Origin: Marmoricola sp. | Lineage (GTDB): Bacteria; Actinomycetota; Actinomycetes; Propionibacteriales; Nocardioidaceae | Direction: 5' to 3' | NCBI GenBank assembly: GCA_025964795.1 | Contig: JAOPYC010000060.1 | Span: 1 to 64,000 of the forward strand | Length of the DNA: 64,000 nt | Shown: one piece after another, positions 63,556-64,000 of the stretch | Position numbering within the stretch: position 1 is the stretch's first letter | How the letters are laid out: every line of letters starts with the position of its first letter | Program-made: the position numbers and the translations under genes | The notes under the pieces: generated by a model | The model's input: the letters and a program-made list of their open reading frames with translations, nothing else | The model's database searches: none | What the model was told of the DNA's origin: nothing

Positions 63556-64000
63556 GTCGTCGCGGAGGCGAGTGCCGCCTGGGCCGCCGCCTGGGCGGCG
63601 CGGTGGCGGGAGATCCAGGCCATGCCCCACTCGTCGTGGCCCATCAGCAGGTCGGTGGCCTTGACCATGGCGACGACCTCGGGCGTCCGGGTGTCCATGA
63701 TCGCGCTGGTCAGGCCGGCGGTCATCGCCATGCTCAGGAAGGTGCCGTTGAGCACGTGCCGTCCGGGCATCCCGAAGGACACGTTGGAGGAGCCGCAGGT
63801 CATGTTGAGCCCGTGCTTGTCGCGGATGCCGCGCATTGTCTCGAGGGCCGCGAGGCCGTTGGTGACGTCGGCACCGATGGGCATCGCCAGCGGGTCGATC
63901 ACGATGTCCTCGATGGCGATGCCGTACTCCTGCGTCGCCACGCGGACGATCTTGTCCACCAGCATCAGCCGCTTCTCGGGCTCCATCGGGATCTCGTCGA
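63552..64000 (-). CDS. methyltetrahydrofolate:corrinoid methyltransferase, C-terminal part
   Basis: The gene is cut by the window end; 149 codons are visible. The fragment DIVIDPLAMPIGADVTNGLAALETM and CGSSNVSFGMPGRHVLNGTFLSMAM matches the pterin-binding TIM barrel of AcsE/MtgA-type methyltransferases (DPLxxPIGAD and SNVSFG.PxR loops). It moves the methyl group between tetrahydrofolate and a corrinoid protein. The corrinoid protein and a substrate methyltransferase (such as an MttB/MtgB homologue) are presumably beyond the edge. It overlaps the reactivase gene by GTGA. Confidence 0.88.
   Translation of the reverse strand, partial: DEIPMEPEKRLMLVDKIVRVATQEYGIAIEDIVIDPLAMPIGADVTNGLAALETMRGIRDKHGLNMTCGSSNVSFGMPGRHVLNGTFLSMAMTAGLTSAIMDTRTPEVVAMVKATDLLMGHDEWGMAWISRHRAAQAAAQAALASATT

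Overview
The window is chromosomal DNA from a very G+C-rich actinobacterium, most likely a member of the Nocardioidaceae (Nocardioides-like). The evidence is the conserved block of two ArsA-type ATPases, a WhiB4/WblA-type regulator and a PonA2-type penicillin-binding protein, the asd–lysC–recR–ybaB–dnaX–SRP RNA–tRNA-Ser neighbourhood, and many genes with a TANNNT box 6–7 nt before the start codon (leaderless transcription). No rRNA, prophage, insertion sequence or CRISPR array was seen.

Layout. 1–6.9 kb: the 5' end of a CoA-transferase gene, the ArsA pair, whiB4, ponA2, a YqeY protein, a metallophosphoesterase and tRNA-Pro. 7–12.5 kb: a surface/exopolysaccharide-like accessory segment with a Tat-type exported protein, a Wzz/BY-kinase, and a tightly coupled four-gene cassette (HprK-like kinase, PqqD-like, nucleotidyltransferase, PqqD-like). 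12.7–20.8 kb: a secreted nuclease, then lysine/threonine biosynthesis (lysC–asd), recombination and replication genes (recR, ybaB, dnaX), SRP RNA and tRNA-Ser. 20.8–24.9 kb: a SigB/SigF-type sigma factor divergent from two tandem B12-binding proteins, one with a MerR domain, then an MpaB/Lcp-type gene. 24.9–40.4 kb: housekeeping and accessory metabolism (HerA-like ATPase, LytR_C protein, K+/H+ antiporter, CHAP hydrolase, FAD dehydrogenase, Eis-like acetyltransferase, histidine kinase, esterase, acyltransferase, aminotransferase, and a TetR/P450 pair with clear tandem operators).

40.5–50.5 kb: a long minus-strand catabolic operon (TetR, TIGR03084-type, AtuA-like, acyl-CoA dehydrogenase, acyl-CoA carboxylase beta and alpha, acyl-CoA dehydrogenase, enoyl-CoA hydratase). 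Its genes overlap by 4 nt at nearly every junction, and its content resembles acyclic-terpenoid or branched-acid (Atu/leucine-type) degradation. 50.5–52.6 kb: a SipW/TasA-like pair in which the signal peptidase is fused to a LamG domain through a segment resembling its own substrate's export signal. This is the most unusual protein in the window. 52.9–60.9 kb: an M13 peptidase, a large secreted DNRLRE/FN3/phosphoesterase protein, an MTHFR-like protein, and a GH71 glucanase with a DNRLRE tail behind a convincing cyclic-di-AMP (ydaO-type) riboswitch. 61–64 kb: a corrinoid one-carbon module (DUF1638, RACo-like [2Fe-2S]/ASKHA reactivase, methyltetrahydrofolate:corrinoid methyltransferase, cut by the window end).

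Themes that link genes are cell-envelope building and remodelling (PBP, CHAP, GH71, SipW-LamG, BY-kinase), acyl-CoA catabolism, and vitamin B12 used in two ways (regulation and methyl transfer). All assignments are from reading the sequence; no database search was run.
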